Of a stretch of DNA of 49,362 bases, positions 25,694-35,422 are shown in pieces. The notes beneath the pieces are model-generated. The model made no database searches and had not been told where the DNA came from. It saw only the letters and a program-made list of their open reading frames with translations. This stretch comes from an uncultured Pelagibacteraceae bacterium (lineage in GTDB: Bacteria; Pseudomonadota; Alphaproteobacteria; Pelagibacterales; Pelagibacteraceae): positions 1 through 49,362 of the forward strand of contig CACJOY010000006.1 of the NCBI GenBank assembly GCA_902595125.1, in the 5' to 3' direction. Position 1 is the first letter of the stretch. Every line of letters starts with the position of its first letter. The position numbers were made by a program, and so were the translations under genes.

Positions 25694-26337
25694 GAAACTT
25701 TTTTTTTAATTTTTTTAATATTTAATATAAATGAGTCGTCACTTGTTAAACTTTTTTTTTCTTCATAATCTAAATCCCACTCTTGAAGTGTTTCATTAAG
25801 AATTTTTCTTCCACTACTTCCCATAAAAAAAATAATATTTTTATATTTTTTAAAATTTTCATTAACCAAGTTTAAAATGATTGGCATTGGCTTAAACGCT
25901 CTGGACATAATTGTTCCTGTTTCAATATTTTTAAGTGAAAAAATATCTTTCTGAATTATTTCCGTATTTAAATTTAATTTTTTTGAAACTTCTCTCAGGA
26001 AAACACATTTGTGGTAGCTTTTTTCATAAAGGTTTACTTTCATGTTATTTTTAATTTTTTTGATCACTATAGCCACTATTAATCCAGGCATCCCACCACC
26101 TGTACCTAAATCTGAGGTTGTATTGCAATTTAAATCAACAAAATCAATGATTTGTGCAGAATCTATTATATGACGCTCTCTTATTTCCTCTTTTTCATAG
26201 ATTTTTTTACTTATAATGTTAATTTTCTTATTTTTTTCCTGTATCATCGTAATTAAGCTCTCAAGCTCATTACAAGTTTCACGTGAAACATTCAAATTAG
26301 AAATTTTGGAATAAGAATTTAAAATTAAGTTATCCAT
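25690..26337 (-). CDS. rsmG: 16S rRNA (guanine(527)-N7)-methyltransferase
   Basis: SAM-dependent methylation of G527 in 16S rRNA. 215 residues; the SAM motif is DLGTGGGMPGLIVAIV and IIQKDIFSL, SRAFKPM follow. The N-terminal NVSRETCNEL is encoded by the parS palindrome, so this gene serves both as a protein-coding gene and as the probable centromere. It overlaps mnmG (by one base) and parA (4 bp). Confidence 0.96.
   Translation of the reverse strand: MDNLILNSYSKISNLNVSRETCNELESLITMIQEKNKKINIISKKIYEKEEIRERHIIDSAQIIDFVDLNCNTTSDLGTGGGMPGLIVAIVIKKIKNNMKVNLYEKSYHKCVFLREVSKKLNLNTEIIQKDIFSLKNIETGTIMSRAFKPMPIILNLVNENFKKYKNIIFFMGSSGRKILNETLQEWDLDYEEKKSLTSDDSFILNIKKIKKKVS
26275..26290. promoter_or_regulatory. 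parS centromere site inside rsmG
   Basis: AGTTTCACGTGAAACA matches the universal parS consensus TGTTTCACGTGAAACA at 15 of 16 positions, with the central 14 bp (26276-26289) a perfect palindrome. It encodes VSRET of RsmG. With parA and parB immediately downstream it is the expected ParB loading site. It lies about 8 kb from the predicted oriC. I found no second full site in the window. Confidence 0.93.
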
Positions 26338-28208
26338 TAAGCTATATGCTTAATAGACTTTCTTTTGACGTGTGACAACAAAATATATACGGCTGCAGGT
26401 GTTATTCCATCGATTCTTAAGGCCTGACCCATAGTTTTAGGTCTTATTTCCTTAAATTTGGCTTTTACTTCATTAGATAGGCCTGAAAATTGATCATAAT
26501 CAATATTATCTGGTATTGTTAAATTCTCATCTCGTTTAAAAGCTAAAATATCGGCCTTTTGTTTCTTTAAATATCCTCTATAATGAGAGTTAATTTCAAT
26601 CTGCTCATCAATTTCATTCCCATAATCAGCGATTTCAGGCCAAATATTCCTAATTTTTATCATATTAACAGTTTTTTGGGTAAGAATTTCCTCCGCTGAT
26701 CTTAAAACACCGTCTTTCGCTATTTTTATTCCAAATTTATCTGCCTTAGAGGGTGAAATGTTTAAATTAGACATTTGAAGAGATATTTTACTTAATTTAT
26801 TAAATTTGTCCTCAAAGAGTTGTTTTCTATTTTCTGCTATTAAACCAATTCTAATTCCTTTATGGGTAAGCCTTAAATCTGCATTATCTGACCGAAGACT
26901 TAATCTGTATTCTGCTCGAGATGTAAACATTCTATAAGGCTCAGCAACACCTTTGGTAACTAAGTCATCTACCATAACGCCAATGTAAGCATCTGATCTA
27001 TCTAAAATAAAAGGTTCCATATTCTTTAAAGATAGAGCAGCATTAATTCCCGCTATAAGGCCTTGAGCAGCTGCTTCCTCATAACCTGTAGTTCCATTAA
27101 TTTGACCAGCGAGATAGAGATTTTTTATTTTTTTTGTCTCCAGTGTTAAAAAGAGCTCTCTTGGATCAATATAGTCGTATTCTATAGCATATCCTGGTCT
27201 AATTACTTTTACATTCTCTAAACCACTGATATTGTTGAGTATTTCATATTGCACAACCTCAGGTAGAGATGTAGATATACCATTAGGGTAAATAGTATGA
27301 TCATTTAGACCTTCAGGCTCTAGAAATATTTGATGTCTTGTCTTATCAGCGAATTTTACTATTTTGTCCTCAATAGAGGGACAATATCTAGGACCAATAC
27401 CTTGTATGCTTCCGGAATACATTGCACTTTTAGATAAATTCTTTTCGATTATTTTATGAACTCTCTCGTTAGTATATGTCATGGAACAAGACACTTGTTT
27501 GTTTAAATTTTTTTTGGTTAGAAAAGAAAAAAAATATGGGTCTTCATCTGCAAACTGTTTTTCCAAATTTTCATAATTAATTGTTCTAGAATCTAATCTA
27601 GGAGGTGTCCCTGTTTTTAATCTTCCAATTTTGAAATTATACTTTTCTAACTGTTCGCTTAAACCTGTACTCGGTTTTTCATTAAAACGACCAGCAGGTG
27701 TTCTTTCATCTCCAATATGTATCAAACCGTTTAAGAATGTACCAGTGGTAAGTATTAACTTATAACAACTTACTTTATTTCCTTTTAATGTTAAAAATCC
27801 ACTTATTTCATTATTATTAAAAATAAACTTTATAACAGGATCAGAAAAAATGCTTAAATTACAGTAGTTTACAAGTTTTTTTTGCATAAATTTACGATAC
27901 AATGATCTGTCAGATTGAGTTCTTGGTCCTCTAACTGCTGGACCTCTACTTCTATTTAAAAGTCTAAACTGTATTCCAGACTTATCAGCAACCTCGCCCA
28001 TAACTCCATCTAAAGCATCAATTTCTCTCACCAGATGACCTTTTCCTAAACCGCCAATGGCAGGATTACATGACATTTCTCCTATGGTATTTATATTGTG
28101 TGTGAATAGGGCAGTGTTAACTCCAAGTCGTGCGGATGCTGCAGCGGCTTCACAGCCTGCATGACCTCCACCGATTACTACTACATCAAAAAATAAATCT
28201 TTTTTCAT
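26337..28208 (-). CDS. mnmG: tRNA uridine-5-carboxymethylaminomethyl modification enzyme, FAD subunit
   Basis: With MnmE installs the cmnm5 group on U34 of tRNAs reading NNA/NNG codons. 623 residues, full length. FAD motif [13 protein letters not shown] at the N-terminus, [45 protein letters not shown], and [18 protein letters not shown]-terminal helical domain ends with the [13 protein letters not shown] signature. It is the first gene of the mnmG-rsmG-parA-parB transcript; the 116-bp gap upstream separates it from mnmE. Confidence 0.98.
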   Translation of the reverse strand: MKKDLFFDVVVIGGGHAGCEAAAASARLGVNTALFTHNINTIGEMSCNPAIGGLGKGHLVREIDALDGVMGEVADKSGIQFRLLNRSRGPAVRGPRTQSDRSLYRKFMQKKLVNYCNLSIFSDPVIKFIFNNNEISGFLTLKGNKVSCYKLILTTGTFLNGLIHIGDERTPAGRFNEKPSTGLSEQLEKYNFKIGRLKTGTPPRLDSRTINYENLEKQFADEDPYFFSFLTKKNLNKQVSCSMTYTNERVHKIIEKNLSKSAMYSGSIQGIGPRYCPSIEDKIVKFADKTRHQIFLEPEGLNDHTIYPNGISTSLPEVVQYEILNNISGLENVKVIRPGYAIEYDYIDPRELFLTLETKKIKNLYLAGQINGTTGYEEAAAQGLIAGINAALSLKNMEPFILDRSDAYIGVMVDDLVTKGVAEPYRMFTSRAEYRLSLRSDNADLRLTHKGIRIGLIAENRKQLFEDKFNKLSKISLQMSNLNISPSKADKFGIKIAKDGVLRSAEEILTQKTVNMIKIRNIWPEIADYGNEIDEQIEINSHYRGYLKKQKADILAFKRDENLTIPDNIDYDQFSGLSNEVKAKFKEIRPKTMGQALRIDGITPAAVYILLSHVKRKSIKHIA

Positions 28209-28324
28209 GATGTAAATTTATATTCGATTACGTTTTTTACAAGATTTGAGTTTTATTGCTAAAATAAGCTTTATTTATCAACGAAAATCGAAAAAAAAGA
28301 GCTAAAAATCCAGGAAATTATCGA
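28209..28324. other. 116-bp gap between mnmE and mnmG
   Basis: Very A+T-rich. On the minus strand it must carry the mnmG promoter; TTGTAA and TATAAA boxes occur but with a poor 14-bp spacing. One sequence TTATCAACG resembles a DnaA box at seven of nine positions, not enough to call an origin. No RNA gene is seen. Confidence 0.4.
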
Positions 28325-29656
28325 TTATTTTCCAATACAAAAATCGTTGAAAATACTACCTAATATCTCCTCTACGTCAACTTTTCCAACTATCATGCCT
28401 AATTGTCTCGTAGCAAGTCTTAAATCCTCAGCAGCTTTATCAAAATCATTTTTATCATTCTTGTCTGCAAAATTTTTTAAATGATCGACACACTGAATTA
28501 AATGCTGTCTATGTCTTTCCCTAGTAATTAAAATATCTTCCTCAGATATAAATTTATTTTTTAAATACTCTTTTATTTTTTCAATCAACTTATCAATATT
28601 CAAATTGTCTTTTAAAGAAATTAAAACATGATTTAATTTTTTAATTTCTGGATTTAATTCTTCATGTAAAAGGTCAGATTTATTTACTACTAATATGGCA
28701 TCTTTTTTTAAAAATTCATTCAAAAAACCGCTTAAATCAATACTTTTAGCGTCAACTACTACTAATTTTAAGTCTGCATTTTCAGCTTTTTTTAAAGATA
28801 ATTTTATTCCTTTTTTTTCTATTTCATCTTTTGAATCTCTAATACCAGCTGTATCAGAAATAATAACTGGGTAACCATCTATGTTTAAGTGTGTCTCAAC
28901 CACATCTCGTGTTGTACCAGCAATTTCAGAGACTATAGCAACTTCTCTATTCGATAAATTATTTAATAAACTAGACTTGCCTGCATTTGTTGGTCCTACT
29001 ATTGCAATTTTAAAACCTTCTCGAATTATTTCCCCAACTTTTTGATCATTTAAAATTTTGTAAACCTCATTTAATACATTTAAAGAATCATGTTTTATTT
29101 TTTTTAAATTTTCTTCTGGCAGATCTTCCTCGGGAAAATCGATTTTAGCTTCAACGAATGATAAAATTTTCAATAATTTTTCTCTTAATTCATTGAATTT
29201 CTCAGAAGATTTTCCTCTCATCATTTTTATAGCTTGCAATCTTTGAATTTCGGTTTCTGCTGAAATCAAATCAGCTATACTTTCTGCTTTTAACAAATTT
29301 ATCTTGCCGTTTTGAAAAGCTAGTTTTGTAAATTCGCCAGGTTCAGCTAGTCGACAATTTTGTATTTTTGAAATCTCGTTTTGAACCGCTAAAATGCCTG
29401 CCTTGCTTCCATGAATATGAATCTCTGCCATATCCTCGCCAGTATAGCTCTGAGGGCCAGGAAACCATAAAATTATACCTTCATCAATAAGCTCAGAAGT
29501 GTTGATATTGTTTATTTTTCTCAATGTTGCTAATCTTGGGGTTGGTGTTTCCTTTCCAGTCAATAATTCGAGCACTCTTGATGCATCTAGACCAGATATT
29601 CTGATAATCGCAACTCCTGAAGTGCCTGGACCAGTTGATAAAGCGTATATTGTCAT
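28325..29656 (-). CDS. mnmE: tRNA modification GTPase MnmE
   Basis: GTPase partner of MnmG for U34 tRNA modification. 443 residues. N-terminal formyl-THF-binding domain starts MTIYALSTGPGTSGVAIIRISG; the G domain inserted in the helical domain has GPTNAGKSSLLN (P-loop), the EIAGTTRD potassium/switch loop, DTAGIRD and NKSD; the protein ends in the invariant CIGK motif with the catalytic Cys. Divergent from the sulfotransferase gene with a 61-bp gap. Confidence 0.98.
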   Translation of the reverse strand: MTIYALSTGPGTSGVAIIRISGLDASRVLELLTGKETPTPRLATLRKINNINTSELIDEGIILWFPGPQSYTGEDMAEIHIHGSKAGILAVQNEISKIQNCRLAEPGEFTKLAFQNGKINLLKAESIADLISAETEIQRLQAIKMMRGKSSEKFNELREKLLKILSFVEAKIDFPEEDLPEENLKKIKHDSLNVLNEVYKILNDQKVGEIIREGFKIAIVGPTNAGKSSLLNNLSNREVAIVSEIAGTTRDVVETHLNIDGYPVIISDTAGIRDSKDEIEKKGIKLSLKKAENADLKLVVVDAKSIDLSGFLNEFLKKDAILVVNKSDLLHEELNPEIKKLNHVLISLKDNLNIDKLIEKIKEYLKNKFISEEDILITRERHRQHLIQCVDHLKNFADKNDKNDFDKAAEDLRLATRQLGMIVGKVDVEEILGSIFNDFCIGK

Positions 29657-29717
29657 GACTTTATTATAGCTTAATTTTTTTTGATGTATATTTGTTATGA
29701 ATCTGTTTTAATAATTA

Positions 29718-30545
29718 ATGATTATCTGGATTGCATCATATCCTAAGAGCGGTAACACCTGGGTAAGATCATTTTTAAGCTCATACATATACACAAAAGC
29801 TGAAAAGTTTAATTTTTCACATCTAGATCAGATAAGAGCTTTTCCATCTGACCCTGAGATTAATTTTTTAAGGGAAAAATACGGAAAATATAAATTCACG
29901 CATATGGCAGAGAACTGGAATAATTTTCAAAGAAATATTATTAACCAAAAAAAATTTACATTTTTAAAAACACATAACGCTTTAATTAATGTTAAGAATT
30001 ATAGTTTCACTAATCTAAAAAATACAATTGGCCTAATATATGTAATTAGAGATCCAAGAGATGTTGCCATTTCTTATTCCTCTCATCTCAATATCGATTT
30101 AAAAGAAATAACTAGTCATATGATTAATCCAAATCTTGTTGAAAAAACACCAGATAATTTAGACAGAACATTAATAACTAGTTGGTCAAACCATTATAAT
30201 TCTTGGAAAAATTTACCTTTAGATAAAATAATTGTAAAATACGAGGACTTGATAGATAAGCCTGAAAAAACTTTTCTAGAAATTATTAAGTATTTAAACC
30301 AAATAATAAATTTAGAAACAGATATGGAATTAATTAGAAAGTCTATTGAGAATGTTAATTTCAATAATTTAAAAAACCTTGAAAAAATCCATGGTTTTAG
30401 TGAAAACAAAAGTTCGAATAAAGATAATAGATTTTTTAATGAGGGGAAAAAAAATCAGTGGAAGAAAAAGCTACCTAAAGATTTAAGAGATATCATTGAA
30501 AAAAGTTTTAAAGATGAGATGACAGAAAATAGATATTTAGCTTAA
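29718..30545 (+). CDS. Sulfotransferase domain protein (copy A)
   Basis: 275 residues, PAPS-dependent sulfotransferase fold. The 5'-phosphosulfate loop is at the very N-terminus, WIASYPKSGNTWVRSFLSS, and the 3'-phosphate motif is LIYVIRDPRDVAISYSSH near residue 110; IIVKYEDLIDKPEKTF follows. No signal peptide. The acceptor is unknown. It is a paralogue of the gene at 39956-40786, sharing these motifs and the tail LEKIHGFSEN. It is the only plus-strand gene among parB-hemE and splits mnmE from rho, so it looks inserted into an otherwise conserved cluster. Its stop is one base from the rho stop. Confidence 0.9.
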   Translation: MIIWIASYPKSGNTWVRSFLSSYIYTKAEKFNFSHLDQIRAFPSDPEINFLREKYGKYKFTHMAENWNNFQRNIINQKKFTFLKTHNALINVKNYSFTNLKNTIGLIYVIRDPRDVAISYSSHLNIDLKEITSHMINPNLVEKTPDNLDRTLITSWSNHYNSWKNLPLDKIIVKYEDLIDKPEKTFLEIIKYLNQIINLETDMELIRKSIENVNFNNLKNLEKIHGFSENKSSNKDNRFFNEGKKNQWKKKLPKDLRDIIEKSFKDEMTENRYLA

Positions 30546-30546
30546 A

Positions 30547-31815
30547 CTAGGCCGGTTTGTTCATTGAATTAAAAAATTCCGAATTATTCTTGGTATCTTT
30601 TAGTTTTGAATTTATAAATTCAATCGCATCCATTGTTCCCATTGGGGCAATTATTCTTCTAAGAACATTCATTTTTTGAAGGTCGTTTTTATCAAACAAA
30701 AGCTCTTCTCTTCTAGTTCCAGATTTTGTAATATCTATTGCTGGGTAAATTCTTTTATCCGCAATTTTTCTATCAAGGACTGTCTCGCTATTACCAGTGC
30801 CTTTAAATTCTTCAAATATTACTTCATCCATTCTACTACCTGTATCAATCAATGCGGTAGATATAATTGTTAAGGACCCGCCCTCTTCTATGTTCCTTGC
30901 TGCACCAAAAAATCTTTTGGGCCTTTGAAGTGCATTCGCATCAACACCTCCTGTTAAAACTTTTCCTGAACTTGGTATCACTGCGTTATAAGCTCGTCCC
31001 AATCTTGTGATAGAGTCTAATAATATTACAACATCCTTTTTATGCTCTGTGAGTCTTTTAGCTTTTTCTATAACCATTTCAGCTACAGCAACGTGTCTTT
31101 GGGCTGGCTCATCAAAAGTTGAGCTTATAACCTCGCCTTTGACTGTTCTTTGCATGTCTGTAACTTCCTCCGGTCTCTCATCTATAAGTAAAACAATCAG
31201 ATAACACTCTGGGTAGTTCTTAGCTATAGAATTCGCAATACTCTGAAGTATCATTGTTTTTCCTGCTTTAGGAGGTGAGATAATTATTGATCTTTGACCT
31301 TTGCCTATTGGGCTTACTAAATCAATTAATCTTGGTGTTAAATCAGGTTTTTTTTCTACTTTCACTGCCTCAACTTCCATGACTAGTTGTTGATCCGGGT
31401 ACAAAGGAGTAAGGTTATCAAAAGCTATTTTATGTCTAGCCTTCTCAGGTTCTTCAAAATTTATTTTACTTACTTGAAGTAAAGCAAAATACCGCTCACC
31501 TTCTTTCGGTGCTCTCACTGGTCCTTCCACAGTGTCTCCCGTTCTTAAACCAAACTTTCTTATTTGACTTGGACTTACATAAATGTCGTCTGGCCCAGGT
31601 AAATAATTTGACTCCATTGCTCTTAAAAAACCAAAACCGTCTTGAAGCAACTGCAATACACCTGCGCCAGTGATTTCTTCTTTTTCAGCTACTTTTTTTA
31701 AAATAGCAAAAAGAATTTCTTGTTTTCTTAAAGTACTAGCATTTTCAATACCAAGCTCCTCAGCTTGAGTAATGAGCTGTTCTGACGATTTAAGTTTTAG
31801 TTCTTGTATGTTCAT
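30547..31815 (-). CDS. rho: Transcription termination factor Rho
   Basis: Hexameric RNA-dependent ATPase that ends transcription. 422 residues. N-terminal Rho_N helix bundle ([14 protein letters not shown]), cold-shock-like RNA-binding domain with [23 protein letters not shown], Walker [16 protein letters not shown], Walker [17 protein letters not shown], the Q-loop/R-loop [20 protein letters not shown] and the arginine finger region. A 20-bp near-perfect palindrome sits just upstream of the start codon and could fold in the leader. In a genome with so few intrinsic hairpins Rho is probably the main terminator. Confidence 0.98.
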   Translation of the reverse strand: MNIQELKLKSSEQLITQAEELGIENASTLRKQEILFAILKKVAEKEEITGAGVLQLLQDGFGFLRAMESNYLPGPDDIYVSPSQIRKFGLRTGDTVEGPVRAPKEGERYFALLQVSKINFEEPEKARHKIAFDNLTPLYPDQQLVMEVEAVKVEKKPDLTPRLIDLVSPIGKGQRSIIISPPKAGKTMILQSIANSIAKNYPECYLIVLLIDERPEEVTDMQRTVKGEVISSTFDEPAQRHVAVAEMVIEKAKRLTEHKKDVVILLDSITRLGRAYNAVIPSSGKVLTGGVDANALQRPKRFFGAARNIEEGGSLTIISTALIDTGSRMDEVIFEEFKGTGNSETVLDRKIADKRIYPAIDITKSGTRREELLFDKNDLQKMNVLRRIIAPMGTMDAIEFINSKLKDTKNNSEFFNSMNKPA

Positions 31816-31821
31816 GAATAA

Positions 31822-31841
31822 ATTATTAAGGACTTAATAAT
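31822..31841. promoter_or_regulatory. Palindrome in the rho leader
   Basis: Nine-base arms ATTATTAAG/CTTAATAAT with two central bases, ending six bases before the rho ATG (31813-31815). As RNA it gives an 8-bp A-U stem with a four-base loop next to the ribosome-binding area; as DNA it could be an operator. Rho is autoregulated in other bacteria, which makes this a reasonable candidate, but A+T palindromes are common here. Confidence 0.35.
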
Positions 31842-31877
31842 AAATATAATATATATACTAATTAAAATTATTCAACC

Positions 31878-32312
31878 TTAGATAGGCTTAAATATTACAA
31901 CAAATATGATTAAAATAAGCAATAATGTGGGTATTTCATTGATAAATCGATAATATTTGTGAGAATGCTTATTAAAATCTAATTTGAATTGCCCCAAAAT
32001 CTTTCCAAGATAAAAGTGATATAAGGTTAAGATAATCACAAAAACTAATTTTAAAATCATCCAGTTTTGTTCTAACTGATCAAAGCCTATTTCATGTATT
32101 AACAACAGCCCAAATATCCAAGACAGGGTCATTGCAGGAGTCATAATGTAAAAAAAAAGTTTTTTTTCCATAACCTTAAATACTTCTGACACCAGTGGTT
32201 TGTCATTATACTGTGAGTGATAAACAAAAATTCTTGGAAGGTATAATAGACCCGCCATCCAAGAAATCACAGATATCAAATGAAGAGATTTGAAGAGTAA
32301 GTAAGTGTTCAT
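31878..32312 (-). CDS. hemJ: Protoporphyrinogen IX oxidase HemJ
   Basis: 144-residue membrane protein with four predicted helices that oxidises protoporphyrinogen IX to protoporphyrin IX, probably with heme as cofactor. The N-terminus has the HemJ signature FKSLHLISVISWMAGLLYLPRIFVYH with the conserved His, and the MTPAMTLSWIFGL helix. Located in hemE-hemH-hemJ, three genes for late heme synthesis; three bases separate it from hemH. The order hemE-hemH-hemJ-rho is common in alphaproteobacteria. Confidence 0.93.
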   Translation of the reverse strand: MNTYLLFKSLHLISVISWMAGLLYLPRIFVYHSQYNDKPLVSEVFKVMEKKLFFYIMTPAMTLSWIFGLLLIHEIGFDQLEQNWMILKLVFVIILTLYHFYLGKILGQFKLDFNKHSHKYYRFINEIPTLLLILIIFVVIFKPI

Positions 32313-32315
32313 AAA

Positions 32316-33314
32316 TTATATGTTTTTTTGAACTAGTGATTTTAATAAAGCTATATGATCTTCACTGTCATTTAAGCATGGTACCATATCAAAATTTTCT
32401 CCTCCGGAATCTAAGAAACTTTCTTTTCCTTGAATAAGAATTTCTTCCAGGGTCTCAACACAATCTGAAGAAAAGCCAGGACAAATTGCAAGAACGTTCT
32501 TTTTACCTTCACCAGGTAGTTTTTCTAAAGTTTTGTCTGTATAGGGCTCAAGCCACTTTTGAGGGCCAAATCTAGATTGAAACGTTGTTTTAAGCTCTAT
32601 CGAATTAAATTTTTCTGACATTAGCCTTGTAGTTTTTTGACAGTAACAATGATATGGGTCTCCTTTGTCAAAATATTTTTGGGGTATACCGTGATAAGAT
32701 ACTAATATTAAATCTGGTTTCCAGTTTATTTCTCCTATCTTCTTTTTTAGCGAGTTTACCAAAGCATCAATATACATAGGATGTGACTCGTAGTGTGGAA
32801 TTATTTTTATAGATGGTTGCCACCTCATTTTCATTAGCGTTCTGTACACTTCATCACAAACAGTGGCTGTGGTTGCAGCGGCATATTGAGGATACAAAGG
32901 AAATATAACTAAATTTTCACAACCCTTTTCGTGTAAACTTTTTATTTTGCTTTTAATACTTGGATTTCCATACCTCATGGCATAATCAACAATTATATTC
33001 TTTTCAGATATTAAATTTGACAGCTTCTTAGCTTGCTGTTTTGTATAATAAAGTAAGGGAGATATGTTTTCTTCTTTCATCCAAATTTCTTTGTAAGCTT
33101 TTGCAGTTTTAGATGGCCTTAAATTTAATATAATAAGATTTAATATAATTTGCCAAATAATAGGGTTAACCTCTATCACTCTTTTGTCTGAGAGGAATTC
33201 TTTCAGGTATCTCCTAATATCAAGCCAGCTTGTTGAATCTGGTGTTCCTAAATTAATTATTAAAACTCCCGTTTTACCAAAATTTATAGATGGGTGATTT
33301 GGTTCATTTATCAT
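32316..33314 (-). CDS. hemH: Ferrochelatase
   Basis: Inserts ferrous iron into protoporphyrin IX, the last step of heme synthesis. 332 residues. Motifs: VLIINLGTPDS, IFPLYPQYAAATTATVCDEVY, the metal-site His region LILVSYHGIPQKYFDKGDPYHCYC and GFSSDCVETLEEI near the end. Overlaps hemE by 4 bp; HemJ downstream supplies its substrate. Confidence 0.97.
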   Translation of the reverse strand: MINEPNHPSINFGKTGVLIINLGTPDSTSWLDIRRYLKEFLSDKRVIEVNPIIWQIILNLIILNLRPSKTAKAYKEIWMKEENISPLLYYTKQQAKKLSNLISEKNIIVDYAMRYGNPSIKSKIKSLHEKGCENLVIFPLYPQYAAATTATVCDEVYRTLMKMRWQPSIKIIPHYESHPMYIDALVNSLKKKIGEINWKPDLILVSYHGIPQKYFDKGDPYHCYCQKTTRLMSEKFNSIELKTTFQSRFGPQKWLEPYTDKTLEKLPGEGKKNVLAICPGFSSDCVETLEEILIQGKESFLDSGGENFDMVPCLNDSEDHIALLKSLVQKNI

Positions 33315-34315
33315 TTATAATTTTTTACTGTTTTAATTAGATAATCCATCATGTTTGGGTCTGTTTCGGGTAAAACCCCGTGGCCTAAATTAAATATGTA
33401 GGGATGATCTTTAAAAATGTCCAGATATTTTGTTGCTTCTTTTTTTAGATTGTCTTTATCAGTAAGTAAAATTTTAGGGTCCAAACCACCTTGAACAGGG
33501 ATTTTTATTTCTTTTTCAATTTTTTCTGGATCTACTTCATAATCAATACAAATCACATCTGGTTTAACAATCTCACAATACCTTTTATAATTTTTAATGC
33601 CCCGAGGGAAACAAATTACCGGAACATTTAATGATTTGGTATACTCTATTAAAGATTGTGTTGGATTATAAATATAAAAATCAAGATCCTTATTGTCTAA
33701 TAATCCTGCCCAACTATCAAAGATTTGAATTAATTCAGCACCATTATCAATTTGATTTTTTATGTGAATTTTTAAAAATTTTTCTATTATCTTTAAAGTT
33801 TTTTTAATGAAATATTGATCTTTAAACAAATCTTTGTTGAGATTTTGTTTTGGTGATTGTTTATTAAGAATATAAACTAATAATGTCCATGGGGCTCCAA
33901 CAAAACCAATAATAGATTTGTTTTCTGTTAATTTATTATTTTTGACTAAATTTATTACCTTATAAACAGGATTTACCCTTTTTATAAAATCATCTTCTGT
34001 AACTTTTAATGTTTGATTTAAATTAAAATCACCAAGAATAGGACCAAAATTTTTTTTGAATTCTACTTTTTGTTTAAAACCATAGGGTAAGATTAGAATA
34101 TCAGAAAAAATTATTGCTGCATCTAACGCAAATCTTCTAAGAGGCTGAAGTGTTATTTCTGATGATAAACTAGGATTTAAACATAAATTTATAAAATTAG
34201 TATTTCTTTTCCTAATTTCTTTAAACTCTGGTAAATACCTTCCTGCTTGCCTCATAATCCACACAGGCTTTATTTTAGTATCTTTATTTAATATAACTTG
34301 TTTTATTGGCGACAT
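33311..34315 (-). CDS. hemE: Uroporphyrinogen decarboxylase
   Basis: Converts uroporphyrinogen III to coproporphyrinogen III. 334 residues; starts with the signature PVWIMRQAGRYLPEFKEIR (two conserved arginines in the active site), then FSDILILPYG, GFVGAPWTLLVYIL, IQIFDSWAGLL and a final FNLGHGVLPETDP. It borders the predicted replication origin, exactly as in Caulobacter and Rickettsia, and is transcribed away from it, so its 5' end and promoter lie in the origin region. Confidence 0.98.
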   Translation of the reverse strand: MSPIKQVILNKDTKIKPVWIMRQAGRYLPEFKEIRKRNTNFINLCLNPSLSSEITLQPLRRFALDAAIIFSDILILPYGFKQKVEFKKNFGPILGDFNLNQTLKVTEDDFIKRVNPVYKVINLVKNNKLTENKSIIGFVGAPWTLLVYILNKQSPKQNLNKDLFKDQYFIKKTLKIIEKFLKIHIKNQIDNGAELIQIFDSWAGLLDNKDLDFYIYNPTQSLIEYTKSLNVPVICFPRGIKNYKRYCEIVKPDVICIDYEVDPEKIEKEIKIPVQGGLDPKILLTDKDNLKKEATKYLDIFKDHPYIFNLGHGVLPETDPNMMDYLIKTVKNYK

Positions 34316-34597
34316 ATAAATAATTAAATATAATTAACTTTAGTAGTATTAAGTCTTGTGGATATTGGTGATTAATTTTAATAAACATTTTATTAACTAA
34401 TTATTAACATTTAGATATAAAAATTTATTAAATATATAGACTAAATTGAAGCTTATTAAATAATTAATAAAATATAGTGAAAAGAATATACACTTGTTTA
34501 ATTCTGTTAATAAAAGTCATGTTTTACAACGTTAATTTGTAAATGATCAAAATACCTAATATAATTAATTTAAGACAATTTTATTAACATTTTATAC
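34316..34597. other. Predicted chromosomal replication origin (oriC)
   Basis: 282 bp between divergent hemE and ppsR with about 15% G+C by hand count, the longest gap in the window. DnaA-box-like nonamers: TGTGGATAT at 34357-34365 (minus-strand reading ATATCCACA, 8 of 9 to TTATCCACA); TTATTAACA at 34401-34409, 34581-34589 and, inverted, 34505-34513; TTATTAACT at 34390-34398. TTATTAACA differs from the E. coli box at two positions, so it may be a lineage variant or simply A+T-rich repetition. The flanking order hemE | ppsR-maf-aroE-coaE-dnaQ-secB equals the conserved alphaproteobacterial origin neighbourhood. Genes diverge from this point on both sides. No small ORF or RNA gene is visible in it. 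Confidence 0.75.
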
Positions 34598-35422
34598 ATG
34601 AATAATACTTACCAAATATATTTAATATCGGACTCGACTGGTGAAACTCTTGATAGAATTTTCTTAGCTATAAAAGCACAATTTAAAAATATTAATTATA
34701 AAGTTCATTCTTATTCATTTACAAGAACTGAAAACCAAATTTTAAAAATTTTATCAGATGCCGAAAGTCACACAAATTCCGTTATTCTTTATACGGTAGT
34801 TGATAATAACTTAGCTAAATATTTATCCAATACTAGTGATGAAAAAAAAATTCCATGCTTCGGCATTTTAGGAGATTTAATATTAAATTTTTCAAAACTT
34901 TTAAACCAGAAAGCCTCGAATTTGCCTAGCGGTCAACATGTATTAAATGATGAATATTATAATAGAATAGAAGCAATACAATTCACAATGAATCATGACG
35001 ATGGTAATTCAATTAAAGAAATAGATAAGTCTGATATTATATTATTAGGTGTGAGCAGGACAAGCAAAACACCCACTTCAATTTATCTTGCAAACAAGGG
35101 ATTCAAAACATCTAATATTCCCTTGGTAAACGATAATTCGATACCCAAAATATTAAAAGAAAACCCCAAAATTAGTTGTATTATAGGCCTTAACACTGAA
35201 CCACAAAGACTTGCTGACTTAAGAAAAAATCGTATGAACTCTCTAAAAGAAACAGAAAATAAAACATACACAAATTTAGAAAAAATAAAAAAAGAAGTTG
35301 AAAAAGCAAAAAATACTTTCAGAAAATATAGATGGCCCATGATAGATGTAACAAGAAAATCTGTTGAAGAAACCGCTGCATCAGTTATCAAAATTTATGA
35401 AATATACAAATCAAATGATTAA
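34598..35422 (+). CDS. ppsR: Pyruvate, phosphate dikinase regulatory protein
   Basis: DUF299 bifunctional serine/threonine kinase and Pi-dependent phosphorylase that inactivates and reactivates pyruvate phosphate dikinase or PEP synthase. 274 residues; opens YLISDSTGETLDRI, and the P-loop is GVSRTSKTPTSIYLA near residue 150. This is the homologue of the gene that flanks oriC opposite hemE in Rickettsia (RP001) and Caulobacter. Head of the ppsR-maf-aroE-coaE-dnaQ series, all overlapping. Confidence 0.94.
   Translation: MNNTYQIYLISDSTGETLDRIFLAIKAQFKNINYKVHSYSFTRTENQILKILSDAESHTNSVILYTVVDNNLAKYLSNTSDEKKIPCFGILGDLILNFSKLLNQKASNLPSGQHVLNDEYYNRIEAIQFTMNHDDGNSIKEIDKSDIILLGVSRTSKTPTSIYLANKGFKTSNIPLVNDNSIPKILKENPKISCIIGLNTEPQRLADLRKNRMNSLKETENKTYTNLEKIKKEVEKAKNTFRKYRWPMIDVTRKSVEETAASVIKIYEIYKSND

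Noticed and set aside
28209..28324. Possible origin between mnmE and mnmG because of gidA linkage in some bacteria
   Set aside because: Only one poor DnaA-like match, no repeat cluster, and genes on both sides run the same way; the hemE-ppsR gap is far better.
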